This document shows, piece after piece, positions 23,468 through 36,372 of a stretch of DNA of 64,000 nucleotides. The position numbers and the translations under genes were made by a program. Below the pieces are notes generated by a model. That model had not been told where the DNA came from. It was given only the letters and a program-made list of their open reading frames with translations, and did not search any database. The stretch is from contig OY759269.1 of NCBI GenBank assembly GCA_963662155.1, positions 10,107,600 through 10,171,599 of the forward strand. Reading direction: 5' to 3'. This DNA is from Lamellibrachia columna. Taxonomy: Eukaryota > Annelida > Polychaeta > Sabellida > Siboglinidae. Positions within the stretch are counted from its first letter, which is position 1. Each line of letters starts with the position of its first letter.

Positions 23468-24884
23468 TTATATTCAGGAACTTCTCAAGGAGCATTTCAA
23501 AATAAAACTATCCACACATGAAAGTTATTGCTGTGTGATGTGTAAGCAGGCATGTATGTGATGTGTAAGCAGGCATGTATGTGATGTGTAAGCAGGCATG
23601 CATAATTTTATGGAAGATGGAAAGACCTACAGTAGTTGGCCACACTGATGTGGGAGCTCTGCCAGAATGGTGTGGTGTGGAATTAGTTTTCCTGTGGTTT
23701 GTGAAGTGCCCCAATCAAGTCAAATCATGTTCAAGAGGACAATAAGTACTTACTAATTATCCTTAACAAATTGCTCATTACATGTGCATAGGCCCAATGC
23801 TCTGTATATTATTGTCCATGCAAATAGCTGTACATACTTCAGTGAAAGTTGTCTGGTATCCCATTGCCTCAACAATTCTGCTGAAAACTGTGAATATGAC
23901 ACGAGAGAACACATCGGTTGGTTGTATCGACCCACTAGATGGATCCACCTGTTGTAAATGGCAGATGTCAACTGACATGACTTGCACATAGCCTTAGCTG
24001 CATTGGTAATGACATGGTTGCCGGAGTATTGACTGATACGGATCCACACTGAAGCTAAGCCTCCGTTCTTGGGTAGTTACCGTGGAAACGGCAGAACGAT
24101 TCCACCTTCATGAGGACGGTGATTGTGTGGATACGGTGTTCGCATGGACACACAGGCCAGGTGAGAATCGTTCAGGTGCAGGGGTATGAGCAGCAATCCT
24201 GTCGGCTTTTACCTGACATTGCTGATTAGAGCCACTGAGGTGCCAGTGATGCCAGCTATACTGGTGCTTCTGTTGCAGCAACTCGTGTTGATGTAACGTG
24301 TTGTCAGCTTGTCGTTGCAGTGCTACTATGGTGATGTGGATGAACACTTCAGGTACACCCGACCATTCTGTCCCAGTTGACAAATCTGTTGTTATGGTGA
24401 TCTGTATTGTCCTATAGTTTCTTGTGTCCAGACACTGGTAAAGACATTAACAGATGCTGTTTATTTAACAGGAATTTGTTATGTTGATGTTTTGGTCTAA
24501 AGTTAATCAATCCATCTTTTCACATTTGTTTAAATTGGTGAAAAATCTACCTATTTCTTACTTTTTCATGAACTAGGGCTAAAAAGTGAGATTTTTATGT
24601 GAAAAAAATAAGTTTTTGCATATATTTGTCATTTTATAACATAGGGACAATCTCAAAACATTGATGTACATACAACACAACATTGGTTTCAGGGGTGGGG
24701 GGGCTTGAGGGGTTACTGATTAACTGCTGTTTTGTTTGGTTTGGTACAGTACATTGCATGTATTTCCCCAAAACAGTTTATTTTTGGATCACAGTTAACA
24801 TATAAAGGGAGCTGGCCTTGGGCCAATGACCAGGCAGTTTTGCAGTATGATGAATGAAGTGCTATCTGGCCAGCAAAAAGTGGC
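21271..24884. other. Unannotated non-coding stretch (possible 5' intron)
   Basis: No supported coding exon. An (AT)n microsatellite lies at 23347-23462 and a three-fold TGTGATGTGTAAGCAGGCAT repeat at 23533-23600. A less AT-rich patch at 24050-24400 contains a donor-like CCAG|GTGAGA at about 24162, but no coding potential I can identify. Confidence 0.5.
23347..23462. repeat. (AT)n microsatellite
   Basis: About 115 bp of AT dinucleotides with one palindromic interruption, TATACCCCTGGGTATA. Confidence 0.95.
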
Positions 24885-25909
24885 TGAACCATGTTGAAGT
24901 TGACACCATCATCAGACCCAGTCTCTGAACCATGTTGAAGTAGGCACTGTCATCAGACGCCATCTCTGGACCATGTTGACATAGGCACTGTCATCAGACA
25001 CCATCTCTGGACCATGTTGAAGTAGGCACTGTCATCAGACCCAGTCTCTGAACCATGTTGAAGTAGGCACTGTCATCAGACCCAGTCTCTGAACCATGTT
25101 GAAGTAGGCACTGTCATCAGACCCAGTCTCTGAACCATGTTGAAGTAGGCACTGTCATCAGACGCCATCTCTGGACCATGTTGAAGTAGGCACTGTAATC
25201 AGACCCAGTCTCTGGACCATGTTGAAGTAGGCACTGTCATCAGACCCAGTCTCTGAACCATGTTGAAGTAGGCACTGTCATCAGACCCAGTCTCTGAACC
25301 ATGTTGAAGTAGGCACTGTCATCAGACCCAGTCTCTGAACCATGTTGAAGTAGGCACTGTCATCAGACGCCATCTCTGGACCATGTTGAAGTAGGCACTG
25401 TAATCAGACCCAGTCTCTGGACCATGTTGAAGTAGGCACTGTCATCAGACCCAGTCTCTGAACCATGTTGAAGTAGGCACTGTCATCAGACCCAGTCTCT
25501 GAACCATGTTGAAGTAGGCACTGTCATCAGACCCAGTCTCTGAACCATGTTGAAGTAGGCACTGTCATCAGACGCCATCTCTGGACCATGTTGAAGTTGG
25601 CACCATCATCAGACCCAGTCTCTGAACCATGTTGAAGTAGGCACTGTCATCAGACGCCATCTCTGGACCATGTTGAAGTAGGCACTGTCATCAGACCCAG
25701 TCTCTGGACCATGTTGAAGTAGGTACTGTCATCAGACGCCATCTCTGGACCATGTTGAAGTTGGCACCATCATCAGACCCAGTCTCTGAACCATGTTGAA
25801 GTAGGCACTGTCATCAGACGCCATCTCTGGACCATGTTGAAGTAGGCTCTGTCATCAGACGCCATCTCTGGATCATGTTGAAGTTGGCACCATCATCAGA
25901 CGCCATCTG
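24885..25909. repeat. 41-bp minisatellite with higher-order structure
   Basis: About 25 copies of a 41-bp unit (contains CCATGTTGAAGTAGGCACTG then TCATCAGACCCAGTCTCT). Two main end variants occur, ACCCAGTCTCTGA and ACGCCATCTCTGG. A marked variant (ACTGTAATC) recurs at 25192 and 25397, 205 bp apart, showing a five-unit higher-order repeat. Confidence 0.97.
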
Positions 25910-26803
25910 AAAACATTAATATTTGATGATAAATAAGACAAATCTCATTGGGGTGGGGTAATCAGAAAGAAAGTGACAAGAAAAAGTAACTGAAAGAAAG
26001 TAACACATTTTGCTAGGAAAGTGTTGATGGGGAAATAAAGTAGCAGAAAGACCAGTTAGTCCAGTAAAAATGAGCAGTTTTGTATAGCATCATGTACTAA
26101 ATTAATATATTTTCCCAAAAAAACTGACTCACTCACTTGGTGAATACAACGTAGTACAGAGGTCTTTGTAACTGAGACTTTCATGCGTGGGGAGTCCGAG
26201 GTTAAATGATCTTGGTTTATTGTAGTATTGTTCATCGCTGTTTTGAGATTGCGCCTTACCGGGGAAAGAACGTTTTTTTGTAGAAGGATGGTGGCTTTGA
26301 ACAGATGTTACCTGGTTCAGTATAGCATTAGTGTAAGAACGGCAAGCACTCAACGGCCTCTCCAAACTGTGGCTGTGCATTCCCACACTGTATCAAATTA
26401 CATATGTTCCTGGTAATTAACAGTTGACCATGTCCTGATTTGTGGATGCCAGTATTGGTTGCAGATAATACATTAATTTTATGTTTATGCAGTCAACAAC
26501 ACAAGTCCAATATAGATATGAAAAGGTCAAATTTATGGATGATGTTTGTTTATTATGGGGATTAAGTATAAGCCTTGTTTAACACACTTTGATGTTTAAA
26601 AAAACAGAAGAAATGTGGGCTACATAACCATAACCATAACTATGTCAGGCCCATACTAGTTAGGATCCTGGATGTCATGTTTCTAGAGCCCACATTTTGA
26701 AATAGAGCAGAATTGATCAGTGTTTCTAGAACACAAAATAAGTAATGCCTGCAGTTCATAAGTTTCTAACAATGCACAGCACAAGATCAATGTTTCAACA
26801 AGT
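25910..26803. other. Unannotated non-coding stretch
   Basis: AT-rich with no supported gene. A small open frame at 26129-26386 (-) shows no motif. Confidence 0.5.
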
Positions 26804-27268
26804 CAATCTGCCATGGTTACTGCTGTAGCCAGAAACCCCTGGCAGCAGGTTGATCTGGCATGGTTACTGCTGTAGTCAGAAACCCCTGGCAGCAGGTTGA
26901 TCTGCCATGGTTACTGCTGTAGGCAGAAGCCCCTGGCAGCAGGTTGATCTGCCATGGTTACTGCTGTAGTCAGAAGACCCTGGCAGCAGTTTGATCTGCC
27001 ATGGTTACTGATGTAGTCAGAAACGCCTGGCAGCAGGTTGATCTGCCATGGTTACTGATGTTGTCAGAAGCGCCTGGCAGCAGGTTGATCTGCCATGGTT
27101 ACTGCTGTAGTCAGAAACCCCTGGCAGCAGGTTGATCTGGCATGGTTACTGCTGTAGTCAGAAGCACCTGGCAGCAGGTTGATCTGGCATGGTTACTGCT
27201 GTAGTCAGAAGCGCCTGGCAGCAGGTTGATCTGCCATGGTTACTGATGTAGTCAGAAACCTCTGGCAG
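26804..27268. repeat. 47-bp minisatellite, about 10 copies
   Basis: The unit contains GATCTGCCATGGTTACTGCT, GTAGTCAGAAACCCC and TGGCAGCAGGTT. Copies differ at a few positions (GCC/GGC before ATGG, ACCCCT/GCGCCT). Confidence 0.97.
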
Positions 27269-27951
27269 AGAGGATAACTTTGCACAAAATAGTTGGTTGA
27301 GGAAATTTTTTCAAAATCCAGAAGAAGATATGATGTTTTTTATCAATGGGAGAAACCCTATATTGCCCAAGTAATCAATGTTCCCAGTGACTGTGGTGAG
27401 CACCTATCCTTGGCTTGGCTGTCTCAACAATTATCTACACCTAGAATGACTTCATTAATGCTGCAAACAGTTGGAACGATTGTGTGGAACACCTATGAGT
27501 GGCCGAAAAAGTCGATAGGTATTACCATGGTGACAGGTTGTCATAGTGACAAATATGCCATGAAGCTGTATACATAGATTTTACCTTGACAGCTGCTGCA
27601 TGCGTTATTACATTGGTCAGACCCACAGTGTTGACAAAAAACTTAAAATAAAACAAAATAATTATCTGGCTGGCATAAACTGATTTTCAGAAATACAGAT
27701 AGGCGGGTGAATTTAAAAAAAAATAACTGTTTGATCAACTCCTTCCTGAAGTTGCAGATGAACCTGTATAAGTTTGGCGCTCGAGGTCAAAAACATCTAG
27801 GAGTAGCAAAACATACATACAAACATATTCTGGGTTGATTACAGTAAGATTATTATCTTAATATTCTAGTCCAGTAATGAGAAACCTGAGATCACTATTG
27901 AGTCAGTACCAGGAAATTAGACTAATTATGCCATTATCACTTTTCCTGCAG
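27269..27951. other. Unannotated stretch upstream of exon 1
   Basis: A 94-codon open frame at 27293-27577 (+) has no recognisable domain or supported splice context. Otherwise nothing is seen. Confidence 0.5.
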
Positions 27952-28069
27952 GGTTAACATGAAGTGAACATGGGAGGACAGTTCATGTGACAGCCGCTCA
28001 TCAGAATTTCACAGGGACATTCATAGCATGTGACACCGTCAGTAACAGGAGAGACATACGGTCACAGTC
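27952..28069 (+). promoter_or_regulatory. Candidate PITPNM 5' UTR with tiny upstream ORFs
   Basis: The stretch between a good acceptor (TTATCACTTTTCCTGCAG) and the start codon holds three minimal upstream ORFs: ATG-AAG-TGA, ATG-GGA-GGA-CAG-TTC-ATG-TGA, and ATG-TGA. If transcribed, they could lower translation of the main ORF. The acceptor and the exon extent are inferred. Confidence 0.4.
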
Positions 28070-28147
28070 ATGTTGATCAAGGAATATCGTATTGCTCTGC
28101 CGATGAACGTTGACGAGTATCGCATTGCTCAGTTGTACATGATACAG
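28070..28147 (+). CDS. PITPNM: PITPNM coding exon 1 (residues 1-26)
   Basis: The ATG at 28070 opens MLIKEYRIALPMNVDEYRIA, followed by QLYMIQ and then the donor CAG|GTAGGT at 28148. This is the invariant N-terminus of class II PITPs: a short strand followed by the YRIAQLYMI helix. The start is fixed by homology, because family members begin at this Met with the sequence M[LI]IKEYRI. The exon ends in phase 0. A candidate acceptor (TTTTCCTGCAG) lies at 27951, which would leave 118 nt of 5' UTR in this exon. Intron 1 then runs 22.8 kb to exon 2. Confidence 0.93.
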
Positions 28148-28554
28148 GTAGGTGATCGATTAATTTATGATCTTGCAAGATCTGCACTGATTCTTGTGAG
28201 AATATGTGTTAAGGACAAATATAAAGGAAGTATAATTAGAATTAAATAAAATTAACCTCCCAAATTCTTCAATTAAAATAAATTAACAATTTATGTTAAT
28301 TCAATTAACAGGAAGGTCAACTGTGGTCTGACCCCTACAGGAACTCCAGCTGGCCCTAATTCATGTGAAAAATGGGCCAGCACATTCTGGTTCATATTTA
28401 TACCCAGGAAGGTGCCAGTTCCTGTTTAGGAGCATCAGTGTGGTCTTCCTACTCTGTAGGGACCATATAAATACAAGTTTTATTACACAGTACAATTTTC
28501 CTTTGCACATATTGTGTTGTAACACAATATTTATGAAGGAAAATAGCAATTTGC

Positions 28555-28690
28555 CATCGAAGTAAACCATGTGCCATTGAAGTGAACCATGTGCCATCGA
28601 AGTGCACCATTTGCCAGTGAGTGCACCATTTGCCAAATGGTTGCACTATATGCCATCCAAGTGAACCATTTGCCAACCAAGTGCACAGTT
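28555..28690. repeat. Degenerate 20-bp tandem repeat
   Basis: About seven diverged copies of GCCATCGAAGTGAACCATTT in the 5' part of intron 1. Confidence 0.8.
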
Positions 28691-28728
28691 ATGGAGCTCA
28701 TAGACAACATCTAAGTTGCCAAACAAAA

Positions 28729-29436
28729 TCATCATATTCTATGTAATGCTAACAGCCCATTACTCATCATATTCTATGTAACGCTAACAGCCCATTACTC
28801 ATCATATTCTATGTAACGCTAACAGCCCATTACTCATCATATTCTATGTAACGCTAACAGCCCATTACTCATCACATTCTATGTAACGCTAACAGCCCAT
28901 TACTCAGAATATTCTATGTAACGCTAACAGCCCATTACTCATCATATTCTATGTAACGCTAACAGCCCATTACTCATCATATTCTATGTAACGCTAACAG
29001 CCCATTACTCATCATATTCTATGTAACGCTAACAGCCCATTACTCATCATATTCTATGTAACGCTAACAGCCCATTACTCATCATATTCTATGTAACGCT
29101 AACAGCCCATTACTCATCATATTCTATGTAACGCTAACAGCCCATTACTCATCATATTCTATGTAACGCTAACAGCCCATTACTGATCATATTCTATGTA
29201 ATGCTAACAGCCCATTACTCATCATATTCTATGTAACACTAACAGCCCATTACTCATCATATTCTATGTAACGCTAACAGCCCATTACTCATCATATTCT
29301 ATGTAACGCTAACAGCCCATTATTCAGAATATTCTATGTAACGCTAACAGCCCATTACTCATCATATTCTATGTAACGCTAACAGCCCATTACTCATCAT
29401 ATTCTATGTAACGCTAACAGCCCATTATTCAGAATA
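28729..29436. repeat. 35-bp minisatellite, about 20 copies (intron 1)
   Basis: The unit is CATCATATTCTATGTAACGC followed by TAACAGCCCATTACT. Copies are nearly identical, with rare variants (CAGAATATTC, ATGCTAAC, ACACTAAC). Confidence 0.98.
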
Positions 29437-30278
29437 ACATTGATCACTTATAAATAAAACACCACATGATTAATGTAAATTCCTGTTTCACATTGACCTT
29501 TCTGTTATCTAGCTGCTAGCTCTGTAGATGAGATCAAGCTGTCTAACAATGGTAACAAAGTATCATCAAGTCATGCCTTTAGAATAAATCAACGTTTGTG
29601 GTTTCAGAAGTTGATAATTAATTCATCTTGGAAAGAAAGATTGCAAACCTTGCCTTTTCCTAAATACATTTTTCTTTTCCCATCTAGAGGGTTGTAGAAT
29701 GACAACTACCCAGCCTTGTAAATACTGTGCTCACTAAAGGCTACTAATGAATTTTAGATCAATGCTAAATGTGAGTCCGGTCAATATCACACTGCACAAA
29801 TGTCTGTTTTGGTTTTAATAAAAAGCAGTCTTTGATCTTTGTCTTGTCGCAGACCTACAGTAGAGTTTTTCGTCAAATTATGCAATTTTGTTTTTGATAA
29901 AATCAACATGGAAGATGCTCTACATGGTTACATCATTTAGTACCCAAACCAACATGGAAGACGCTCTACATAACTACATCATTTAGTACCCAAACCAACT
30001 GGGGTCTGTCTTCATACACAGCAAATCCTTCCACCACTGGCATGTGTTGCCAACGAACAACTAGAAAGTTCATCCTGTGCAGAGCCCATGTGTCTAAGTC
30101 TGCAAATTGTATGTCATTTCTCTGTTGATAACACTTGTTCAGGGTTTGAGAAATCATTGAAGGGGGTACCCTAAAAATCACTGGTGCTTATTTCATATGC
30201 AGTGCAAAACAAACATCACCTCGCTCCACAGTCTCTGCACCTAAAGTTTATTGAGCATCTTCAAAGCAATGGTTTGGA
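29437..30278. other. Intronic stretch (intron 1)
   Basis: Nothing gene-like. A 46-bp segment (ACATGGAAGATGCTCTACAT ... AGTACCCAAACC) is duplicated in tandem at about 29907-29998. Confidence 0.6.
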
Positions 30279-30799
30279 CAAATAGTGCTAGTGATGGTAG
30301 TCATACAATAACATACAAATAGTGCTAGTGATGGTAGTCATACAGTAACATACAAATAGTGCTAGTGATGGTAGTCATACAGTAACATACGAATAGTGCT
30401 AGTGATGGTAGTCATACAGTAACATACAAATAGTGCTAGTGATGGTAGTCATACAATAACATACAAATAGTGCTAGTGATGGTAGTCATACAGTAACATA
30501 CAAATAGTGCTAGTGATGGTAGTCATACAGTAACATACGAATAGTGCTAGTGATGGTAGTCATACAGTAACATACGAATAGTGCTAGTGATGGTAGTCAT
30601 ACAGTAACATACAAATAGTGCTAGTGATGGTAGTCATACAGTAACATACAAATAGTGCTAGTGATGGTAGTCATACAGTAACATACAAATAGTGCTAGTG
30701 ATGGTAGTCATACAGTAACATACAAATAGTGCTAGTGATGGTAGTCATACAGTAACATACAAATAGTGCTAGTGATGGTAGTCATACAGTAACATACGA
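30279..30799. repeat. 37-bp minisatellite, about 14 copies (intron 1)
   Basis: The unit is CAAATAGTGCTAGTGATGGT followed by AGTCATACAGTAACATA. Single-base variants (CGAATAG, CAATAAC) are interspersed. Confidence 0.98.
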
Positions 30800-33700
30800 A
30801 TGCCCATGAAAGCAAAAGGCAAGCCTCTTGGGGTTCATGAGAGACCAATTTATAGCCGAACTGGTTATAACAAGACAAGGCTAGACTGTACTTTGAACCC
30901 AGAAATAAAACACTGATCTGTCCCTTGCTGACAGTAGAGGTAATGGGTCCTAAGTATCCAAAAAAACAGGTAGTGATGGTGAACAGATGTCATTGGCATG
31001 CCCACTACTGAAGTAACATTAATGGGCACAAGAGCCAGGCAAGAGAGAAACACATTGCTGTCAAATTTATAGATATAGTCCACTTCAAATATATATTGGT
31101 AGCTTGTCTGTTTTGCCAAAATGTCATTTATTTAGCTAACTGTTATGTACAGTATGTAGTTTTGTCAGCTTTAGGCCAATTATCCATATAGTGTCCTACT
31201 GTTTGTTTCATAATTTATTTAACACAAGCAGGTTCTTAGCAGAGGATGGGATAGCTAAAGCAGGTGATGGGTTTTAAGGTGAGTGGTGGTGCTTTTGAAG
31301 GGTCACGCTAATATCCACTGTGGTCATTCAGGTTTGTTTGACAAATGGTGGGGAAGAGTGAGAAAAGTTGGTGCTGATGATAACATGACCACGGGCGATA
31401 CTGCGGGTGTTTACGGTAATGCTGATCATGTTTGTTTTACGGTAAATGTGCTAAATGAACAGTGATCGGGATTCACAACTGATGAACAGTGATCAGGATT
31501 CACAACTGATGTTTTTACATTCTAATTGACAAACAGTATTGTTTACTACACCCCTGTGTGAATGATCCTGTATAAGTTTGAAGAAATGGTATTGTTATTA
31601 AAACATTTAATGCCCACTTAAAAACAGTTATGGTGCTTAACTGGACAATGTTCTGTTTGCTGCAGAGAACTGTGTCTGTGCCAAAATGTGGATATATTCT
31701 GAACTGTGGTCACGGATAATGCCCAGCATTGTTGTAAGGCTAAAGGACACCTGATGTTGTTATAACATGCACATCTGTGCAAAGTATATAAACACCTATG
31801 AAGGAGTAATTTTATGCTAAATTAAAAGTTTTGTTATTGAAAACTATCACCTTTGGTGTGTCTTTACATGGCCAACTGTAATTAACTAGTTTAGCTTTAA
31901 AGCAGTTGTATATTAAAGTTTTAAATTCTGGGTCACTCAAGGAGACTTTAAAAAAAATGGAAGTACAAAATAGTCTCAATAACACTGAATAGAAAATGGA
32001 ACAGAATTGTCACTATACATTTGAACAAGCGAAAGAGGAAATGAAATTTGTTTTCTCATGGCAGCACTGCGGCTGATAATTTCCTGTGCACAGATAGAGT
32101 TAATATGACAGGAGTGGCCCTTAATCCTATCCAGCAGCCTTTATTACTTATATTAGTGAACTGGCCATGTGGTTGAATGTCAGAGGTCATTTAACAGATG
32201 AGCCTTGTGTATCAGTTGTCTTTACCACGTAGCTTGTGTCTATTTAGAGGTCAGATCGCAATTATATTTCTGGTGTTTTGGATGAATGCAGACCCTAGAC
32301 ATTTGCAAGTTAGCCTATTTCAGTAATAGTATTCACCACAAAGTAGCTGTATTCATCCTGGCATCGCTGGTACATTTGAAATGCAGACCTTTGGCAGTGA
32401 GAAGCGCAGATTTGGAATGGATTTTTGTGGGGTCATTCCCCAAATGCCAATGGGTATATTGATATAGTCCCTGTACTCATAGATTTGATGTAAGCAAATT
32501 TTTGACAGCATTAAAAGAGACATGACATTTTTGCCAAGCATATTCAGCACATTGGTAACATATGGTGACATTGGCTATCAATATGTCCTGCAGTGAAGTG
32601 TGGTGCGAGTGGATAGTCATTTTACAGGGAAGGTTCCCCAGTGGTACAGCCCCAGAGTCCTGCTGAGTTAGCCCCTGTAAGTGGGATGGTAGGAGAGTTT
32701 TTCCCTGATTAGTTATGTGGTTTGTAGCGATGTTTTTGGGACGGCTATTCCTTTTATGTGTTTATTTATTAGCCTGGTGTCTCCAGTGATTTCGTTGCAA
32801 CTGCCAGGATTTAGGCTGGTGGGTGTAACTCACAGTCAGAGGCACAGCAAACAGAGAGTAGGTGAGAGACTTACTTATGTCATCCACATAATGTTCCCTA
32901 CATTGGCTTTGGTTTTCATTAGTTGAGATAAATGTAGAAAATAATTGGGAAATTTACCCAGTTACATTTCAGTGGACTAAATAATGATTGTGTGTGCGTG
33001 CGTGCGTGCGTGCGGACGGGTGTGGTGTGGCGTGGGTGGGTGTGGTGTGTGTGTGTGCTGGTGGGCATATGTATGTGTACACATGCATGTGTGTACACTC
33101 ATGAATATGTGAGTACGTGTACATTCGTACATCATGCATGCATATACTGTATGTAATTAACATTTTTATAAAACAAATTAGCATTATATTTTTATGCATG
33201 GATTTTTTCATAACATTTTTCTTGGAACTGACTTTCTAACTCAGGAATTATTGCCCATGAGAAAGGAAGTACTCTCTTCTGTGTATTTATTTATCTTTTT
33301 AGAACTTCAGTAGGAAGCCGTAGGAGGTCAGATCACTTTCCCTGGTGTAGGTTTTTACTCTACATGGATCTACATTCCAGGAAGTGCACCGGTTATATCT
33401 CTGCACCAATGCAGTGCTAGGAACTATCACTAAATCAGACACTTGTGACAAGATGAAAGCCTAGCTTATGCCAGTGTGGGTCATCTTTCCCATGTAGGCA
33501 TCATATTCCAAGTAGAGACAGACACACTAAGATAAATGAGAAATACCTTTCAATAAGGCTAGCTTTACAAATGAATGAATGACACAGTATTAATGTTAAA
33601 TATTATGGTTGTATGTCAACAAAGCAATGTTGAAATTCCAAGCTAGGCTAGCCTTCTTCAATACACATTTGAGCCATTTTTGGATCACATTACTAATAAC

Positions 33701-34820
33701 ACCTATTCCTGTCATCACATCCATTTATCAAAGGAAACAAGAAAAAATGGTGACATTTGTTCTTCACATTACATTTCCTTTCTTACATACTACTCACTGT
33801 CTGCACATTACATTTCCTTTCTCTCCTCACCACCCCGCCACCCATCCCCCCACCACCCACCACACAGGGACTGGGAAGAAACCCCAGTCCCTGTGTGTCC
33901 CTGGTAGACCCTGGTCCAGTGAGGCTGTCCAGTCAACATCTGTCCCTGGATTAGGTTGACCATGACAACTGAACATCAGATGTCATTAGAAGCCAATCAC
34001 TGCATCTAACAAGGGTCAGTAGGTGTGATTTTTCACAAGAGGAGGTCTTTAATCTTCACGAATGTTGTATTAGAACAATGCCAATAGTACAATAAATAGA
34101 AATTATAATCTGTGAAAGCTTTACATGTAGGGGAAGGCAGTGTTAGTTGAGCCATTTTTAATTCTTTTTGATATCTAGGGCACAATCATATTCATAAGCC
34201 AAACTTGTTTTTACTCACATAAACTATGATTATTTGTAGATCATTTTATACCAAGATAATATTATATCTAGCATGCCTAGATAATTATATATAGCTGACT
34301 TGAATAGGGTTGGTAAGCTGCCTCTGACAAGTCTACTTGCTTAATTAATAAGTCAACACTTAATTAATATAGACTTATAGGCCAATCGCAACCAGTGTAA
34401 CTAACTGCTAATATGTTGCCTTGTAGCTATCCGATGTCACAATTTGCTCGGAAAAACAAATTCCTTAATGTATTTTGGGGTAAAGAACACTCATCTTCGT
34501 TTTTAAACTGCTGCTCAATTAAACCTGCCTCGGGCCTTGGGCGGCTCAACAAGCCCTGTTTCGACAATTAAGCTTTTTTAATTAATGTCTCATTAATGCG
34601 CAAGTGATGTAAATAATCTTCTTCTCTGTGCATAGTTAAACCATTTGTAAGCGCACAAATAATAAAATCTGTTCATGTGCGTTAATAGTTTACACATCAG
34701 CAGACATTAAATAATTGATCACGATTACCAAAAGTTTCGAAAAACGTCAAAAAACATACTTTTAGCTCACATGTTCTGGCCTTTGTGACAAATGTAACCT
34801 ATTATGCATCAATAGTGTTC
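30800..34820. other. Intronic stretch (intron 1)
   Basis: No exon or element identified. A 26-bp direct duplication around CAGTGATCGGGATTCACAAC lies at 31459-31510, and a TG/CG-rich alternating microsatellite at 32988-33130. Confidence 0.5.
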
Positions 34821-35880
34821 TAATTTTGTTCTAAACATGAAGATAGTGAATGTGTGGTGTTAGATGAAGATGAGGAATCTGAGTGGTTCAAGGTCAAAAC
34901 CGGAGTTACACAAGGAGATGTAATGTCTGGATTTATCTTCTTGAAGGTAGTGGACTGGATAATGAGAAACACAACAGCAGGAAATAAAACAGGGATAAGA
35001 TGGAACTTCACGTCAAAACTAGAGGACCTGGACTTTGCCGACGACATAGCACTCATGTCATCATGCTACACACACATGCAAACAAAGACAAGACAACTGA
35101 ATCAATTTGCAGCAAGGACAGGACTAAGAATAAATAAAAAGAAAACTCAAATATTGAGGATAAACAGCAAGTGCAAAAACAGAATACTAATTGATGATCA
35201 AGAACTAAAGGAAGTGGACAAGTATAACTACCTTGGTGCGAACGTCAGTAAGCAAGGAGGAGGCGGAGATGACATTGTTAACAGAATTCGTAAAGCTAGG
35301 GTATCATTCATGAAGCTAAAAGCAAATATGGAGTTCAAATATATACACATTGATTTCTAAATTGAGGCTTTTTGACACACTTATTAAACCAGTGTTGTTG
35401 TATGGAAAATTAACAAAGGAGGCAACAGAAAGTTAGATACATTTTTTTCCAGTGCTTAAGGCGAATCCTACAAATTCGATGGCCATATGTTGTATCAAAT
35501 CAAGATATTCTTCCAAAAAATTTTTAGATAATCAGCACCGAGGTCAAGTTAAGAAGATGGAAATGGGTAGGACATATCTTACGAATGGAGAAGAACAGCA
35601 AGTGTGAGACGGTGTTGACATGGACGCCTGAAGGTAGAAGAAAGGTTGGTCGACCAAAGACAAAGTGGTGATCAACTGTTGAAAATAAAAGACACATACT
35701 GGGGTGGAACAGCTGGAACCAAGGCCAGATGCATAGCAGCTGACAGAGGAGCTGGAGGAGATGCACTTCAGCCTTACTGGCAACTAGGCCAGAAGAGGAT
35801 AGATGACTTGACTGTTCTAATAACATGTTCAATCACTGGGTGGTACCATGTCACTGTGGCTGCTGTAGTTTCCCTTGAAA
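34821..35880 (+). pseudogene. RTE-like LINE, 3' half (5'-truncated), in intron 1
   Basis: Begins inside the RT domain: WFKVKTGVTQGDVMSGFIFL, then SKLEDLDFADDIALMSSCYT (FADD catalytic box intact), RLNQFAARTGLRINKKKTQI, YNYLGANVSKQGGGGDDIVN and RIRKARVSFMKLK. After a stop at 35358 the C-terminus continues in other frames: LFDTLIKPVLLYG, then WTPEGRRKVGRPKTKW. It belongs to the same RTE / CFDP2-like type as the 15.5-kb element but differs in sequence. It is inserted in the sense direction relative to the gene. Confidence 0.9.
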
Positions 35881-36197
35881 CATGGGTGACTCAGCTAACC
35901 CAGTAGCTCAACTAACACCGCCTTCCCCTACTGAGTTGATACTTAATGCTGTTACTCACTTGGAACAAAACAATAAGAAATACATGTCTTTAGAAGGTGT
36001 CAGATAAATTTTTGCTGCCTGGAAAGTTATTTTTGAACAGGGATATAGGCATATATAGCCTGGTGCTTGATGTTGATGGGAGCATCTGCTATGTTGAATT
36101 TTTTATTTTTATTACACAAGTTGAACAATTTTTGCTGAAAGAATAAATATTGACATCTTTGATTCTCAGAATGTTCAAAGTATAACTTTGCAGACAG
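35881..36197. other. Intronic stretch (intron 1)
   Basis: AT-rich, nothing recognised. Confidence 0.5.
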
Positions 36198-36372
36198 CAT
36201 TACAAAACATTACAAGACATTACAAAACATTACAAGACATTACAAAACATTACAAGACATTACAAAACATTACAAGACATTACAAGACATTACAAGACAT
36301 TACAAGACATTACAAGACATTACAAGACATTACAAAACATTACAAAACATTACAAAACATTACAAAACATTA
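36198..36372. repeat. 10-bp tandem repeat CATTACAARA, about 17 copies
   Basis: CATTACAAGA and CATTACAAAA units alternate in the first half and cluster in the second half. Confidence 0.97.

Noticed and set aside
23753..24400. Possible exon with donor-like CCAG|GTGAGA
   Set aside because: Open frames on both strands show no conserved motif, and no matching acceptor or phase could be argued.
27293..27577. 94-codon ORF just upstream of exon 1
   Set aside because: No family resemblance. It starts beside the 47-bp array and has no link in frame or splicing to PITPNM.
28729..29436. CRISPR-like regular repeat array (35-bp unit)
   Set aside because: Units are contiguous with no unique spacers. The setting is eukaryotic. 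The same holds for the 37-, 41-, 47- and 62-bp arrays.
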